Assembly (NCBI RefSeq): GCF_030253575.1
Contig: NC_080566.1
Location: 11,355,501 to 11,419,500, forward strand
Length of the DNA: 64,000 nt
DNA from: Rhododendron vialii
Lineage: Eukaryota > Streptophyta > Magnoliopsida > Ericales > Ericaceae
Reading direction: 5' to 3'
The notes under the pieces were generated by a model. It did not search any database. It was not told where the DNA came from and saw only the letters and a program-made list of their open reading frames with translations. The position numbers and the translations under genes were made by a program. How positions within the stretch are numbered: position 1 is the first letter of the stretch; every line of letters begins with the position of its first letter. This document shows, one piece after another, positions 34,531-44,314 of the stretch.

Positions 34531-34649
34531 GGGTGCGATCATACCAGCACTAATGCACCGGATCCCATCAGAACTCCGCAGTTAGGCGCGCTTGGGCGAG
34601 AGTAGTACTAGGATGGGTGACCCCCTGGGAAGTCCTCGTGTTGCACCCC
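34531..34649 (+). rRNA. 5S rRNA: 5S rRNA gene, A55G and T59C
   Basis: Family a with the GAAGTGCTCGAC tail. Confidence 0.92.
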
Positions 34650-34937
34650 TTTTTCGTTTTTGTACGAAATCCCTTCCCCGCCCCCCGTTCCCTTCTTTCA
34701 TCCGGTCGCCGCAACTTCGGCTCATTCCGTCCGGATCTTCCCGGAGAGTTTTCGCAGCGATTTTTCGAGCTGCGAGCCAAAATCGCCCCGTCAGCGGGCA
34801 CGTTCGGCCGTAGCCATCCCTCCAACGGGATACGGGGTCCGGCCGGCGAGACGTGGCTGAGAAAGCCAGAGATAGAGTGAGAAGTGCTCGACGGGGCAGA
34901 AAAATGGAACAAAAGAATTGAAAGCGGAGTGCCTATG

Positions 34938-35056
34938 GGGTGCGATCATACCAGCACTAATGCACCGGATCCCATCAGAACTCCGCAGTTAGGCGTGCTT
35001 GGGCGAGAGTAGTACTAGGATGGGTGACCCCCTGGGAAGTCCTCGTGTTGCACCCC
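34938..35056 (+). rRNA. 5S rRNA: 5S rRNA gene, A55G
   Basis: Family a with TTTCATTCGG and GGGGTAGAAA. Confidence 0.94.
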
Positions 35057-35344
35057 TTTTTCGTTTTTGTACGAAATCCCTTCCCCGCCCCCCGTTCCCT
35101 TCTTTCATTCGGTCGCCGCAACTTCGGCTCATTCCGTCCGGATCTTCCCGGAGAGTTTTCGCAGCGATTTTTCGAGCTGCGAGCCAAAATCGCCCCGTCA
35201 GCGGGCACGTTCGGCCGTAGCCATCCCTCCAACGGGATACGGGGTCCGGCCGGCGAGACGTGGCTGGGAAAGCCAGAGATAGAGTGAGCAGTGCCCGACG
35301 GGGTAGAAAAATGGAACAAAAGAATTGAAAGCGGAGTGCCTATG

Positions 35345-35463
35345 GGGTGCGATCATACCAGCACTAATGCACCGGATCCCATCAGAACTCCGCAGTTAGG
35401 CGTGCTTGGGCGAGAGTAGTACTAGGATGGGTGACCCCCTGGGAAGTCCTCGTGTTGCACCCC
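35345..35463 (+). rRNA. 5S rRNA: 5S rRNA gene, A55G
   Basis: Family C with GGGGCATAAAA. Confidence 0.94.
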
Positions 35464-35751
35464 TTTTTCGTTTTCGTACGAAATCCCTTCCCCGCCCCCC
35501 GTTCCCTTCTTTCATCCGGTCGCCGCAACTTCGGCTCATTCCGTCCGGATCTTCCCGGAGAGATTTCGCAGCGATTTTTCGAGCTGCGAGCCAAAATAGC
35601 CCCGTCAGCGGGCACGTTCGGCCGTAGCCATCCCTCCAACGGGATACGGGGTCCGGCCGGCGAGACGTGGCTGGGAAAGCCAGAGATAGAGTGAGCAGTG
35701 CCCGACGGGGCATAAAAATGGAACAAAAGAATTGAAAGCGGAGTGCCTATG

Positions 35752-35870
35752 GGGTGCGATCATACCAGCACTAATGCACCGGATCCCATCAGAACTCCGC
35801 AGTTAGGCGTGCTTGGGCGAGAGTAGTACTAGGATGGGTGACCCCCTGGGAAGTCCTCGTGTTGCACCCC
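35752..35870 (+). rRNA. 5S rRNA: 5S rRNA gene, A55G
   Basis: Family C. Confidence 0.94.
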
Positions 35871-36158
35871 TTTTTCGTTTTCGTACGAAATCCCTTCCCC
35901 GCCCCCCGTTCCCTTCTTTCATCCGGTCGCCGCAACTTCGGCTCATTCCGTCCGGATCTTCCCGGAGAGATTTCGCAGCGATTTTTCGAGCTGCGAGCCA
36001 AAATAGCCCCGTCAGCGGGCACGTTCGGCCGTAGCCATCCCTCCAACGGGATACGGGGTCCGGCCGGCGAGACGTGGCTGGGAAAGCCAGAGATAGAGTG
36101 AGCAGTGCCCGACGGGGCAGAAAAATGGAACAAAAGAATTGAAAGCGGAGTGCCTATG

Positions 36159-36277
36159 GGGTGCGATCATACCAGCACTAATGCACCGGATCCCATCAGA
36201 ACTCCGCAGTTAGGCGTGCTTGGGCGAGAGTAGTACTAGGATGGGTGACCCCCTGGGAAGTCCTCGTGTTGCACCCC
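36159..36277 (+). rRNA. 5S rRNA: 5S rRNA gene, A55G
   Basis: Partner of 32496: C-like with an uncut second T run. Confidence 0.94.
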
Positions 36278-36565
36278 TTTTTCGTTTTTGTACGAAATCC
36301 CTTCCCCGCCCCCCGTTCCCTTCTTTCATCCGGTCGCCGCAACTTCGGCTCATTCCGTCCGGATCTTCCCGGAGAGATTTCGCAGCGATTTTTCGAGCTG
36401 CGAGCCAAAATAGCCCCGTCAGCGGGCACGTTCGGCCGTAGCCATCCCTCCAACGGGATACGGGGTCCGGCCGGCGAGACGTGGCTGGGAAAGCCAGAGA
36501 TAGAGTGAGCAGTGCCCGACGGGGCAGAAAAATGGAACAAAAGAATTGAAAGCGGAGTGCCTATG

Positions 36566-36684
36566 GGGTGCGATCATACCAGCACTAATGCACCGGATCC
36601 CATCAGAACTCCGCAGTTAGGCGTGCTTGGGCGAGAGTAGTACTAGGATGGGTGACCCCCTGGGAAGTCGTCGTGTTGCACCCC
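36566..36684 (+). rRNA. 5S rRNA: 5S rRNA gene, A55G and C105G
   Basis: Partner of 32903: T gene, C spacer. Confidence 0.93.
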
Positions 36685-36972
36685 TTTTTCGTTTTCGTAC
36701 GAAATCCCTTCCCCGCCCCCCGTTCCCTTCTTTCATCCGGTCGCCGCAACTTCGGCTCATTCCGTCCGGATCTTCCCGGAGAGATTTCGCAGCGATTTTT
36801 CGAGCTGCGAGCCAAAATAGCCCCGTCAGCGGGCACGTTCGGCCGTAGCCATCCCTCCAACGGGATACGGGGTCCGGCCGGCGAGACGTGGCTGGGAAAG
36901 CCAGAGATAGAGTGAGCAGTGCCCGACGGGGCAGAAAAATGGAACAAAAGAATTGAAAGCGGAGTGCCTATG

Positions 36973-37091
36973 GGGTGCGATCATACCAGCACTAATGCAC
37001 CGGATCCCATCAGAACTCCGCAGTTGGGCGTGCTTGGGCGAGAGTAGTACTAGGATGGGTGACCCCCTGGGAAGTCCTCGTGTTGCACCCC
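36973..37091 (+). rRNA. 5S rRNA: 5S rRNA gene, A54G and A55G
   Basis: Partner of 33310, with the same double change in box A. Confidence 0.92.
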
Positions 37092-37379
37092 TTTTTCGTT
37101 TTCGTACGAAATCCCTTCCCCGCCCCCTGTTCCCTTCTTTCATCCGGTCGCCGCAACTTCGGCTCATTCCGTCCGGATCTTCCCGGAGAGATTTCGCAGC
37201 GATTTTTCGAGCTGCGAGCCAAAATAGCCCCGTCAGCGGGCACGTTCGGCCGTAGCCATCCCTCCAACGGGATACGGGGTCCGGCCGGCGAGACGTGGCT
37301 GGGAAAGCCAGAGATAGAGTGAGCAGTGCCCGACGGGGCAGAAAAATGGAACAAAAGAATTGAAAGCGGAGTGCCTATG

Positions 37380-37497
37380 GGGTGCGATCATACCAGCACT
37401 AATGCACCGGATCCCATCAGAACTCCGCAGTTAGGCGTGCTTGGGCGAGAGTAGTACTAGGATGGGTGACCCCCTGGGAAGTCCTCGTGTTGCACCC
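37380..37497 (+). rRNA. 5S rRNA: 5S rRNA gene, A55G, one C shorter
   Basis: 118 bp: ends GCACCC before T5. TTTTCGTACG with ATCGCCCC; GAAGTGCTCGAC tail. 406 bp to next. Confidence 0.92.
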
Positions 37498-37785
37498 TTT
37501 TTCGTTTTCGTACGAAATCCCTTCCCCGCCCCCCGTTCCCTTCTTTCATCCGGTCGCCGCAACTTCGGCTCATTCCGTCCGGATCTTCCCGGAGAGTTTT
37601 CGCAGCGATTTTTCGAGCTGCGAGCCAAAATCGCCCCGTCAGCGGGCACGTTCGGCCGTAGCCATCCCTCCAACGGGATACGGGGTCCGGCCGGCGAGAC
37701 GTGGCTGGGAAAGCCAGAGATAGAGTGAGAAGTGCTCGACGGGGCAGAAAAATGGAACAAAAGAATTGAAAGCGGAGTGCCTATG

Positions 37786-37904
37786 GGGTGCGATCATACC
37801 AGCACTAATGCACCGGATCCCATCAGAACTCCGCAGTTAGGCGTGCTTGGGCGAGAGTAGTACTAGGATGGGTGACCCCCTGGGAAGTCGTCGTGTTGCA
37901 CCCC
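37786..37904 (+). rRNA. 5S rRNA: 5S rRNA gene, A55G and C105G
   Basis: Partner of 34124 without A13C. Confidence 0.93.
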
Positions 37905-38192
37905 TTTTTCGTTTTTGTACGAAATCCCTTCCCCGCCCCCCGTTCCCTTCTTTCATCCGGTCGCCGCAACTTCGGCTCATTCCGTCCGGATCTTCCCGGA
38001 GAGATTTCGCAGCGATTTTTCGAGCTGCGAGCCATAATAGCCCCGTCAGCGGGCACGTTCGGCCGTAGCCATCCCTCCAACGGGATACGGGGTCCGGCCG
38101 GCGAGACGTGGCTGAGAAAGCCAGAGATAGAGTGAGAAGTGCTCGACGGGGCAGAAAAATGGAACAAAAGAATTGAAAGCGGAGTGCCTATG

Positions 38193-38311
38193 GGGTGCGA
38201 TCATACCAGCACTAATGCACCGGATCCCATCAGAACTCCGCAGTTAGGCGCGCTTGGGCGAGAGTAGTACTAGGATGGGTGACCCCCTGGGAAGTCCTCG
38301 TGTTGCACCCC
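38193..38311 (+). rRNA. 5S rRNA: 5S rRNA gene, A55G and T59C
   Basis: C-like spacer with ATCGCCCC. Confidence 0.92.
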
Positions 38312-38599
38312 TTTTTCGTTTTCGTACGAAATCCCTTCCCCGCCCCCCGTTCCCTTCTTTCATCCGGTCGCCGCAACTTCGGCTCATTCCGTCCGGATCT
38401 TCCCGGAGAGATTTCGCAGCGATTTTTCGAGCTGCGAGCCAAAATCGCCCCGTCAGCGGGCACGTTCGGCCGTAGCCATCCCTCCAACGGGATACGGGGT
38501 CCGGCCGGCGAGACGTGGCTGGGAAAGCCAGAGATAGAGTGAGCAGTGCCCGACGGGGCAGAAAAATGGAACAAAAGAATTGAAAGCGGAGTGCCTATG

Positions 38600-38717
38600 G
38601 GGTGCGATCATACCAGCACTAATGCACCGGATCCCATCAGAACTCCGCAGTTAGGCGTGCTTGGGCGAGAGTAGTACTAGGATGGGTGACCCCCTGGGAA
38701 GTCCTCGTGTTGCACCC
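38600..38717 (+). rRNA. 5S rRNA: 5S rRNA gene, A55G, one C shorter
   Basis: As 37380, including the GAAGTGCTCGAC tail. Confidence 0.92.
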
Positions 38718-39005
38718 TTTTTCGTTTTCGTACGAAATCCCTTCCCCGCCCCCCGTTCCCTTCTTTCATCCGGTCGCCGCAACTTCGGCTCATTCCGTCC
38801 GGATCTTCCCGGAGAGTTTTCGCAGCGATTTTTCGAGCTGCGAGCCAAAATCGCCCCGTCAGCGGGCACGTTCGGCCGTAGCCATCCCTCCAACGGGATA
38901 CGGGGTCCGGCCGGCGAGACGTGGCTGGGAAAGCCAGAGATAGAGTGAGAAGTGCTCGACGGGGCAGAAAAATGGAACAAAAGAATTGAAAGCGGAGTGC
39001 CTATG

Positions 39006-39124
39006 GGGTGCGATCATACCAGCACTAATGCACCGGATCCCATCAGAACTCCGCAGTTAGGCGCGCTTGGGCGAGAGTAGTACTAGGATGGGTGACCCCC
39101 TGGGAAGTCCTCGTGTTGCACCCC
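39006..39124 (+). rRNA. 5S rRNA: 5S rRNA gene, A55G and T59C
   Basis: Duplicate of 38193. Confidence 0.92.
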
Positions 39125-39412
39125 TTTTTCGTTTTCGTACGAAATCCCTTCCCCGCCCCCCGTTCCCTTCTTTCATCCGGTCGCCGCAACTTCGGCTCAT
39201 TCCGTCCGGATCTTCCCGGAGAGATTTCGCAGCGATTTTTCGAGCTGCGAGCCAAAATCGCCCCGTCAGCGGGCACGTTCGGCCGTAGCCATCCCTCCAA
39301 CGGGATACGGGGTCCGGCCGGCGAGACGTGGCTGGGAAAGCCAGAGATAGAGTGAGCAGTGCCCGACGGGGCAGAAAAATGGAACAAAAGAATTGAAAGC
39401 GGAGTGCCTATG

Positions 39413-39530
39413 GGGTGCGATCATACCAGCACTAATGCACCGGATCCCATCAGAACTCCGCAGTTAGGCGTGCTTGGGCGAGAGTAGTACTAGGATGGGT
39501 GACCCCCTGGGAAGTCCTCGTGTTGCACCC
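39413..39530 (+). rRNA. 5S rRNA: 5S rRNA gene, A55G, one C shorter
   Basis: Duplicate of 38600 with the usual CAGTGCCCGAC tail. Confidence 0.92.
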
Positions 39531-39818
39531 TTTTTCGTTTTCGTACGAAATCCCTTCCCCGCCCCCCGTTCCCTTCTTTCATCCGGTCGCCGCAACTTCG
39601 GCTCATTCCGTCCGGATCTTCCCGGAGAGTTTTCGCAGCGATTTTTCGAGCTGCGAGCCAAAATCGCCCCGTCAGCGGGCACGTTCGGCCGTAGCCATCC
39701 CTCCAACGGGATACGGGGTCCGGCCGGCGAGACGTGGCTGGGAAAGCCAGAGATAGAGTGAGCAGTGCCCGACGGGGCAGAAAAATGGAACAAAAGAATT
39801 GAAAGCGGAGTGCCTATG

Positions 39819-39937
39819 GGGTGCGATCATACCAGCACTAATGCACCGGATCCCATCAGAACTCCGCAGTTAGGCGTGCTTGGGCGAGAGTAGTACTAGG
39901 ATGGGTGACCCCCTGGGAAGTCGTCGTGTTGCACCCC
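39819..39937 (+). rRNA. 5S rRNA: 5S rRNA gene, A55G and C105G, last of block A
   Basis: The gene and most of the spacer are block A type, but the spacer has CCGTATC (40021), a marker of block B Y units, and ends CTATC, so the next gene has C at -1. A boundary mosaic. Confidence 0.93.
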
Positions 39938-40225
39938 TTTTTCGTTTTTGTACGAAATCCCTTCCCCGCCCCCCGTTCCCTTCTTTCATCCGGTCGCCGC
40001 AACTTCGGCTCATTCCGTCCGTATCTTCCCGGAGAGTTTTCGCAGCGATTTTTCGAGCTGCGAGCCAAAATCGCCCCGTCAGCGGGCACGTTCGGCCGTA
40101 GCCATCCCTCCAACGGGATACGGGGTCCGGCCGGCGAGACGTGGCTGGGAAAGCCAGAGATAGAGTGAGCAGTGCCCGACGGGGCAGAAAAATGGAACAA
40201 AAGAATTGAAAGCGGAGTGCCTATC

Positions 40226-40344
40226 GGGTGCGATCATACCAGCAGTAATGCACCGGATCCCATCAGAACTCCGCAGTTAAGCGTGCTTGGGCGAGAGTAG
40301 TACTAGGATGGGTGACCCCCTGGGAAGTCCTCGTGTTGCACCCC
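40226..40344 (+). rRNA. 5S rRNA: 5S rRNA gene, C20G, first of block B
   Basis: CAGCAGTAATG is private. Usual box A and -1 C. Family L with TTCCAGCTGCGAG; 411 bp to next. Confidence 0.94.
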
Positions 40345-40636
40345 TTTTTCGTTTTTGTACGAAATCCCTTCCCCGCCCCCCGTTCCCTTCTTTCATCCGG
40401 TCGCCGCAACTTCGGCTCATTCCGTCCGGATCTTCCCGGAGAGTTTTCGCTGCAGCGATTTTTCCAGCTGCGAGCCAAAATAGCCCCCTTCAGCGGGCAC
40501 TCTCGGCCGTAGCCATCCCTCCAACGGGATACGGGGTCCGGCCGGCGAGACGTGGCCAAGAAAGCCAGAGATAGAGTGAGCAGTTCCCGACGGGGCAGAA
40601 AAATGGACCAAAAGAATTGAAAGCGGAGTGCCTATC

Positions 40637-40755
40637 GGGTGCGATCATACCAGCACTAATGCACCGGATCCCATCAGAACTCCGCAGTTAAGCGTGCTTG
40701 GGCGAGAGTAGTACTAGGATGGGTGACCCCCTGGGAAGTCCTCGTGTTGCACCCC
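40637..40755 (+). rRNA. 5S rRNA: 5S rRNA gene, consensus
   Basis: Family G; spacer has private TTCCGGGAG and GAGATGGAG. Confidence 0.96.
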
Positions 40756-41015
40756 TTTTTCGTTTTTGTACGAAATCCCTTCCCCGCCCCCCGTTCCCTT
40801 CTTTCATCCGGTCGCCGCAACTTCGGCTCATGCCGTCCGGATCTTCCGGGAGAGTTTTCGCAGCGATTTTTCCAGCTTCGAGCCAAAATAGCCCCGTCAG
40901 CGGGCACGTTCGGCCGCAGCCATCCCTCCAACGGGATACGGGGTCCGGCCGGCGAGACGTGGCCAAGAAAGCCAGAGATGGAGCGAGCGGTGCCCGACGG
41001 GGCCGAAAAATGGAC

Positions 41016-41043
41016 CAAAAGAATTGAAAGCGGAGTGCCTATC
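41016..41043 (+). promoter_or_regulatory. 5S upstream region, block B representative
   Basis: AAAAGAATT at -27 to -19, GC at -14/-13 and C at -1. All three features expected of an active plant 5S gene are present, within one base of their Arabidopsis spacing. Confidence 0.75.
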
Positions 41044-41092
41044 GGGTGCGATCATACCAGCACTAATGCACCGGATCCCATCAGAACTCCGC

Positions 41093-41103
41093 AGTTAAGC
41101 GTG
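41093..41103 (+). promoter_or_regulatory. Box A, block B representative
   Basis: AGTTAAGCGTG at gene positions 50-60, the usual plant form. Confidence 0.8.
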
Positions 41104-41109
41104 CTTGGG

Positions 41110-41115
41110 CGAGAG
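41110..41115 (+). promoter_or_regulatory. Intermediate element, block B representative
   Basis: CGAGAG at gene positions 67-72. Confidence 0.7.
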
Positions 41116-41122
41116 TAGTACT

Positions 41123-41132
41123 AGGATGGGTG
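41123..41132 (+). promoter_or_regulatory. Box C, block B representative
   Basis: AGGATGGGTG at gene positions 80-89. Four S units elsewhere in block B abut it with C91T or C95A, just outside the box. Confidence 0.7.
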
Positions 41133-41162
41133 ACCCCCTGGGAAGTCCTCGTGTTGCACCCC

Positions 41163-41174
41163 TTTTTCGTTTTT
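41163..41174 (+). terminator. Pol III terminator, double T run, block B
   Basis: TTTTT, CG, TTTTT directly after gene position 119. Confidence 0.85.
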
Positions 41175-41267
41175 GTACGAAATCCCTTCCCCGCCCCCCG
41201 TTCCCTTCTTTCATCCGGTCGCCGCAACTTCGGCTCATTCCGTCCGGATCTTCCCGGAGAGTTTTCG

Positions 41268-41273
41268 CTGCAG
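41268..41273. other. CTGCAG insertion typical of L units
   Basis: L spacers read CGCTGCAGCG where others read CGCAGCG, a 3 bp gain that makes a palindromic hexamer. Confidence 0.9.
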
Positions 41274-41454
41274 CGATTTTTCGAGCTGCGAGCCAAAATA
41301 GCCCCCTTCAGCGGGCACTCTCGGCCGTAGCCATCCCTCCAACGGGATACGGGGTCCGGCCGGCGAGACGTGGCCAAGAAAGCCAGAGATAGAGGGAGCG
41401 GTGCCCGACGGGGCCGAAAAATGGACCAAAAGAATTGAAAGCGGAGTGCCTATC

Positions 41455-41573
41455 GGGTGCGATCATACCAGCACTAATGCACCGGATCCCATCAGAACTC
41501 CGCAGTTAAGCGTGCTTGGGCGAGAGTAGTACTAGGATGGGTGACCCCCTGGGAAGTCCTCGTGTTGCACCCC
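41455..41573 (+). rRNA. 5S rRNA: 5S rRNA gene, consensus
   Basis: Family Y with CCCTCCAACGG. Confidence 0.96.
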
Positions 41574-41862
41574 TTTTTCGTTTTTGTACGAAATCCCTTC
41601 CCCGCCCCCCGTTCCCTTCTTTCATCCGGTCGCCGCAACTTCGGCTCATTCCGTCCGTATCTTCCCGGAGAGTTTTCGCAGCGATTTTTCGAGCTGCGAG
41701 CCAAAATAGCCCCCTTCAGCGGGCACTCTCGGCCGCAGCCATCCCTCCAACGGGATACGGGGTCCGGCCGGCGAGACGTGGCCAAGAAAGCCAGAGATAG
41801 AGTGAGCAGTGCCCGACGGGGCAGAAAAATGGACCAAAAGAATTGAAAGCGGAGTGCCTATC

Positions 41863-41981
41863 GGGTGCGATCATACCAGCACTAATGCACCGGATCCCAT
41901 CAGAACTCCGCAGTTAAGCGTGCTTGGGCGAGAGTAGTACTAGGATGGGTGACCCCCTGGGAAGTCCTCGTGTTGCACCCC
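41863..41981 (+). rRNA. 5S rRNA: 5S rRNA gene, consensus
   Basis: Family L. Confidence 0.96.
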
Positions 41982-42273
41982 TTTTTCGTTTTTGTACGAA
42001 ATCCCTTCCCCGCCCCCCGTTCCCTTCTTTCATCCGGTCGCCGCAACTTCGGCTCATTCCGTCCGGATCTTCCCGGAGAGTTTTCGCTGCAGCGATTTTT
42101 CGAGCTGCGAGCCAAAATAGCCCCCTTCAGCGGGCACTCTCGGCCGTAGCCATCCCTCCAACGGGATACGGGGTCCGGCCGGCGAGACGTGGCCAAGAAA
42201 GCCAGAGATAGAGGGAGCGGTGCCCGACGGGGCCGAAAAATGGACCAAAAGAATTGAAAGCGGAGTGCCTATC

Positions 42274-42392
42274 GGGTGCGATCATACCAGCACTAATGCA
42301 CCGGATCCCATCAGAACTCCGCAGTTAAGCGTGCTTGGGCGAGAGTAGTACTAGGATGGGTGACCCCCTGGGAAGTCCTCGTGTTGCACCCC
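42274..42392 (+). rRNA. 5S rRNA: 5S rRNA gene, consensus
   Basis: Family Y with CCCTCAAACGG, as in all later Y units. Confidence 0.96.
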
Positions 42393-42681
42393 TTTTTCGT
42401 TTTTGTACGAAATCCCTTCCCCGCCCCCCGTTCCCTTCTTTCATCCGGTCGCCGCAACTTCGGCTCATTCCGTCCGTATCTTCCCGGAGAGTTTTCGCAG
42501 CGATTTTTCGAGCTGCGAGCCAAAATAGCCCCCTTCAGCGGGCACTCTCGGCCGCAGCCATCCCTCAAACGGGATACGGGGTCCGGCCGGCGAGACGTGG
42601 CCAAGAAAGCCAGAGATAGAGTGAGCAGTGCCCGACGGGGCAGAAAAATGGACCAAAAGAATTGAAAGCGGAGTGCCTATC

Positions 42682-42800
42682 GGGTGCGATCATACCAGCA
42701 CTAATGCACCGGATCCCATCAGAACTCCGCAGTTAAGCGTGCTTGGGCGAGAGTAGTACTAGGATGGGTGACCCCCTGGGAAGTCCTCGTGTTGCACCCC
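42682..42800 (+). rRNA. 5S rRNA: 5S rRNA gene, consensus
   Basis: Family G. Confidence 0.96.
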
Positions 42801-43088
42801 TTTTTCGTTTTTGTACGAAATCCCTTCCCCGCCCCCCGTTCCCTTCTTTCATCCGGTCGCCGCAACTTCGGCTCATGCCGTCCGGATCTTCCCGGAGAGT
42901 TTTCGCAGCGATTTTTCCAGCTTCGAGCCAAAATAGCCCCGTCAGCGGGCACGTTCGGCCGCAGCCATCCCTCCAACGGGATACGGGGTCCGGCCGGCGA
43001 GACGTGGCCAAGAAAGCCAGAGATAGAGCGAGCGGTGCCCGACGGGGCCGAAAAATGGACCAAAAGAATTGAAAGCGGAGTGCCTATC

Positions 43089-43207
43089 GGGTGCGATCAT
43101 ACCAGCACTAATGCACCGGATCCCATCAGAACTCCGCAGTTAAGCGTGCTTGGGCGAGAGTAGTACTAGGATGGGTGACCCCCTGGGAAGTCCTCGTGTT
43201 GCACCCC
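43089..43207 (+). rRNA. 5S rRNA: 5S rRNA gene, consensus
   Basis: Family L; opens copy 1 of the 14-unit duplication. Confidence 0.96.
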
Positions 43208-43499
43208 TTTTTCGTTTTTGTACGAAATCCCTTCCCCGCCCCCCGTTCCCTTCTTTCATCCGGTCGCCGCAACTTCGGCTCATTCCGTCCGGATCTTCCC
43301 GGAGAGTTTTCGCTGCAGCGATTTTTCGAGCTGCGAGCCAAAATAGCCCCCTTCAGCGGGCACTCTCGGCCGTAGCCATCCCTCCAACGGGATACGGGGT
43401 CCGGCCGGCGAGACGTGGCCAAGAAAGCCAGAGATAGAGGGAGCGGTGCCCGACGGGGCCGAAAAATGGACCAAAAGAATTGAAAGCGGAGTGCCTATC

Positions 43500-43618
43500 G
43501 GGTGCGATCATACCAGCACTAATGCACCGGATCCCATCAGAACTCCGCAGTTAAGCGTGCTTGGGCGAGAGTAGTACTAGGATGGGTGACCCCCTGGGAA
43601 GTCCTCGTGTTGCACCCC
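43500..43618 (+). rRNA. 5S rRNA: 5S rRNA gene, consensus
   Basis: Family Y. Confidence 0.96.
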
Positions 43619-43907
43619 TTTTTCGTTTTTGTACGAAATCCCTTCCCCGCCCCCCGTTCCCTTCTTTCATCCGGTCGCCGCAACTTCGGCTCATTCCGTC
43701 CGTATCTTCCCGGAGAGTTTTCGCAGCGATTTTTCGAGCTGCGAGCCAAAATAGCCCCCTTCAGCGGGCACTCTCGGCCGCAGCCATCCCTCAAACGGGA
43801 TACGGGGTCCGGCCGGCGAGACGTGGCCAAGAAAGCCAGAGATAGAGTGAGCAGTGCCCGACGGGGCAGAAAAATGGACCAAAAGAATTGAAAGCGGAGT
43901 GCCTATC

Positions 43908-44026
43908 GGGTGCGATCATACCAGCACTAATGCACCGGATCCCATCAGAACTCCGCAGTTAAGCGTGCTTGGGCGAGAGTAGTACTAGGATGGGTGACCC
44001 CCTGGGAAGTCCTCGTGTTGCACCCC
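43908..44026 (+). rRNA. 5S rRNA: 5S rRNA gene, consensus
   Basis: Family G with CATTCCG rather than CATGCCG. Confidence 0.96.
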
Positions 44027-44314
44027 TTTTTCGTTTTTGTACGAAATCCCTTCCCCGCCCCCCGTTCCCTTCTTTCATCCGGTCGCCGCAACTTCGGCTC
44101 ATTCCGTCCGGATCTTCCCGGAGAGTTTTCGCAGCGATTTTTCCAGCTTCGAGCCAAAATAGCCCCGTCAGCGGGCACGTTCGGCCGCAGCCATCCCTCC
44201 AACGGGATACGGGGTCCGGCCGGCGAGACGTGGCCAAGAAAGCCAGAGATAGAGCGAGCGGTGCCCGACGGGGCCGAAAAATGGACCAAAAGAATTGAAA
44301 GCGGAGTGCCTATC

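Larger units (their letters stand above)
36159..37379 (+). repeat. 3-unit segment duplicated 3663 bp away, copy 2
   Basis: Partner of 32496-33716. Further right, 34124 and 37786 also correspond (offset 3662), while the units between them (33717 and 37380) differ, so the copies have diverged by later exchange. Confidence 0.88.
38193..39818 (+). repeat. 2-unit, 813 bp tandem duplication
   Basis: A T59C gene in a C-like spacer, then a gene one C short at its 3' end, occur at 38193/38600 and again at 39006/39413. The tails of the second units differ (AGAAGTGCTCGAC against AGCAGTGCCCGAC). Confidence 0.88.
1..40225 (+). repeat. 5S rDNA tandem array, block A (99 genes)
   Basis: Head-to-tail units, nearly all 406-407 bp (range 405-408), each a 119 bp 5S gene plus about 288 bp of spacer. 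Every gene has G at position 55 (GTTAGGCG; two have GTTGGGCG), and every complete gene has G at -1. Spacer families used in the entries: a = GTACG after the T runs and ATCGCCCC; b = as a but ATAGCCCC; E = GAACG, a C run one base shorter and CCGTTCGG (406 bp); F = as E with the full C run; T = gene with C105G, GTACG and ATAGCCCC; T' = T with CGCTCCCC; C = second T run cut to TTTTCG and GAGATTTCGC. Several units mix these markers. No unit is inverted and nothing is inserted. Confidence 0.97.
41044..41162 (+). rRNA. 5S rRNA: 5S rRNA gene, consensus (block B reference copy)
   Basis: 119 bp with intact box A, intermediate element, box C, -1 C and double T run, so the best model of an active gene here. 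Compared with the Arabidopsis sequence as I recall it, it has GGGTGC/GCACCC for GGATGC/GCATCC (paired change) and C at position 93 where T is usual. Family L. Confidence 0.97.

Noticed and set aside
40441-40575. Independent origin of the CAGTTCCCGAC marker at 40226, 29648 and 30869 as proof of A-to-B exchange
   Set aside because: It is a single-base marker that could arise twice; the rest of the 40226 spacer is B type.
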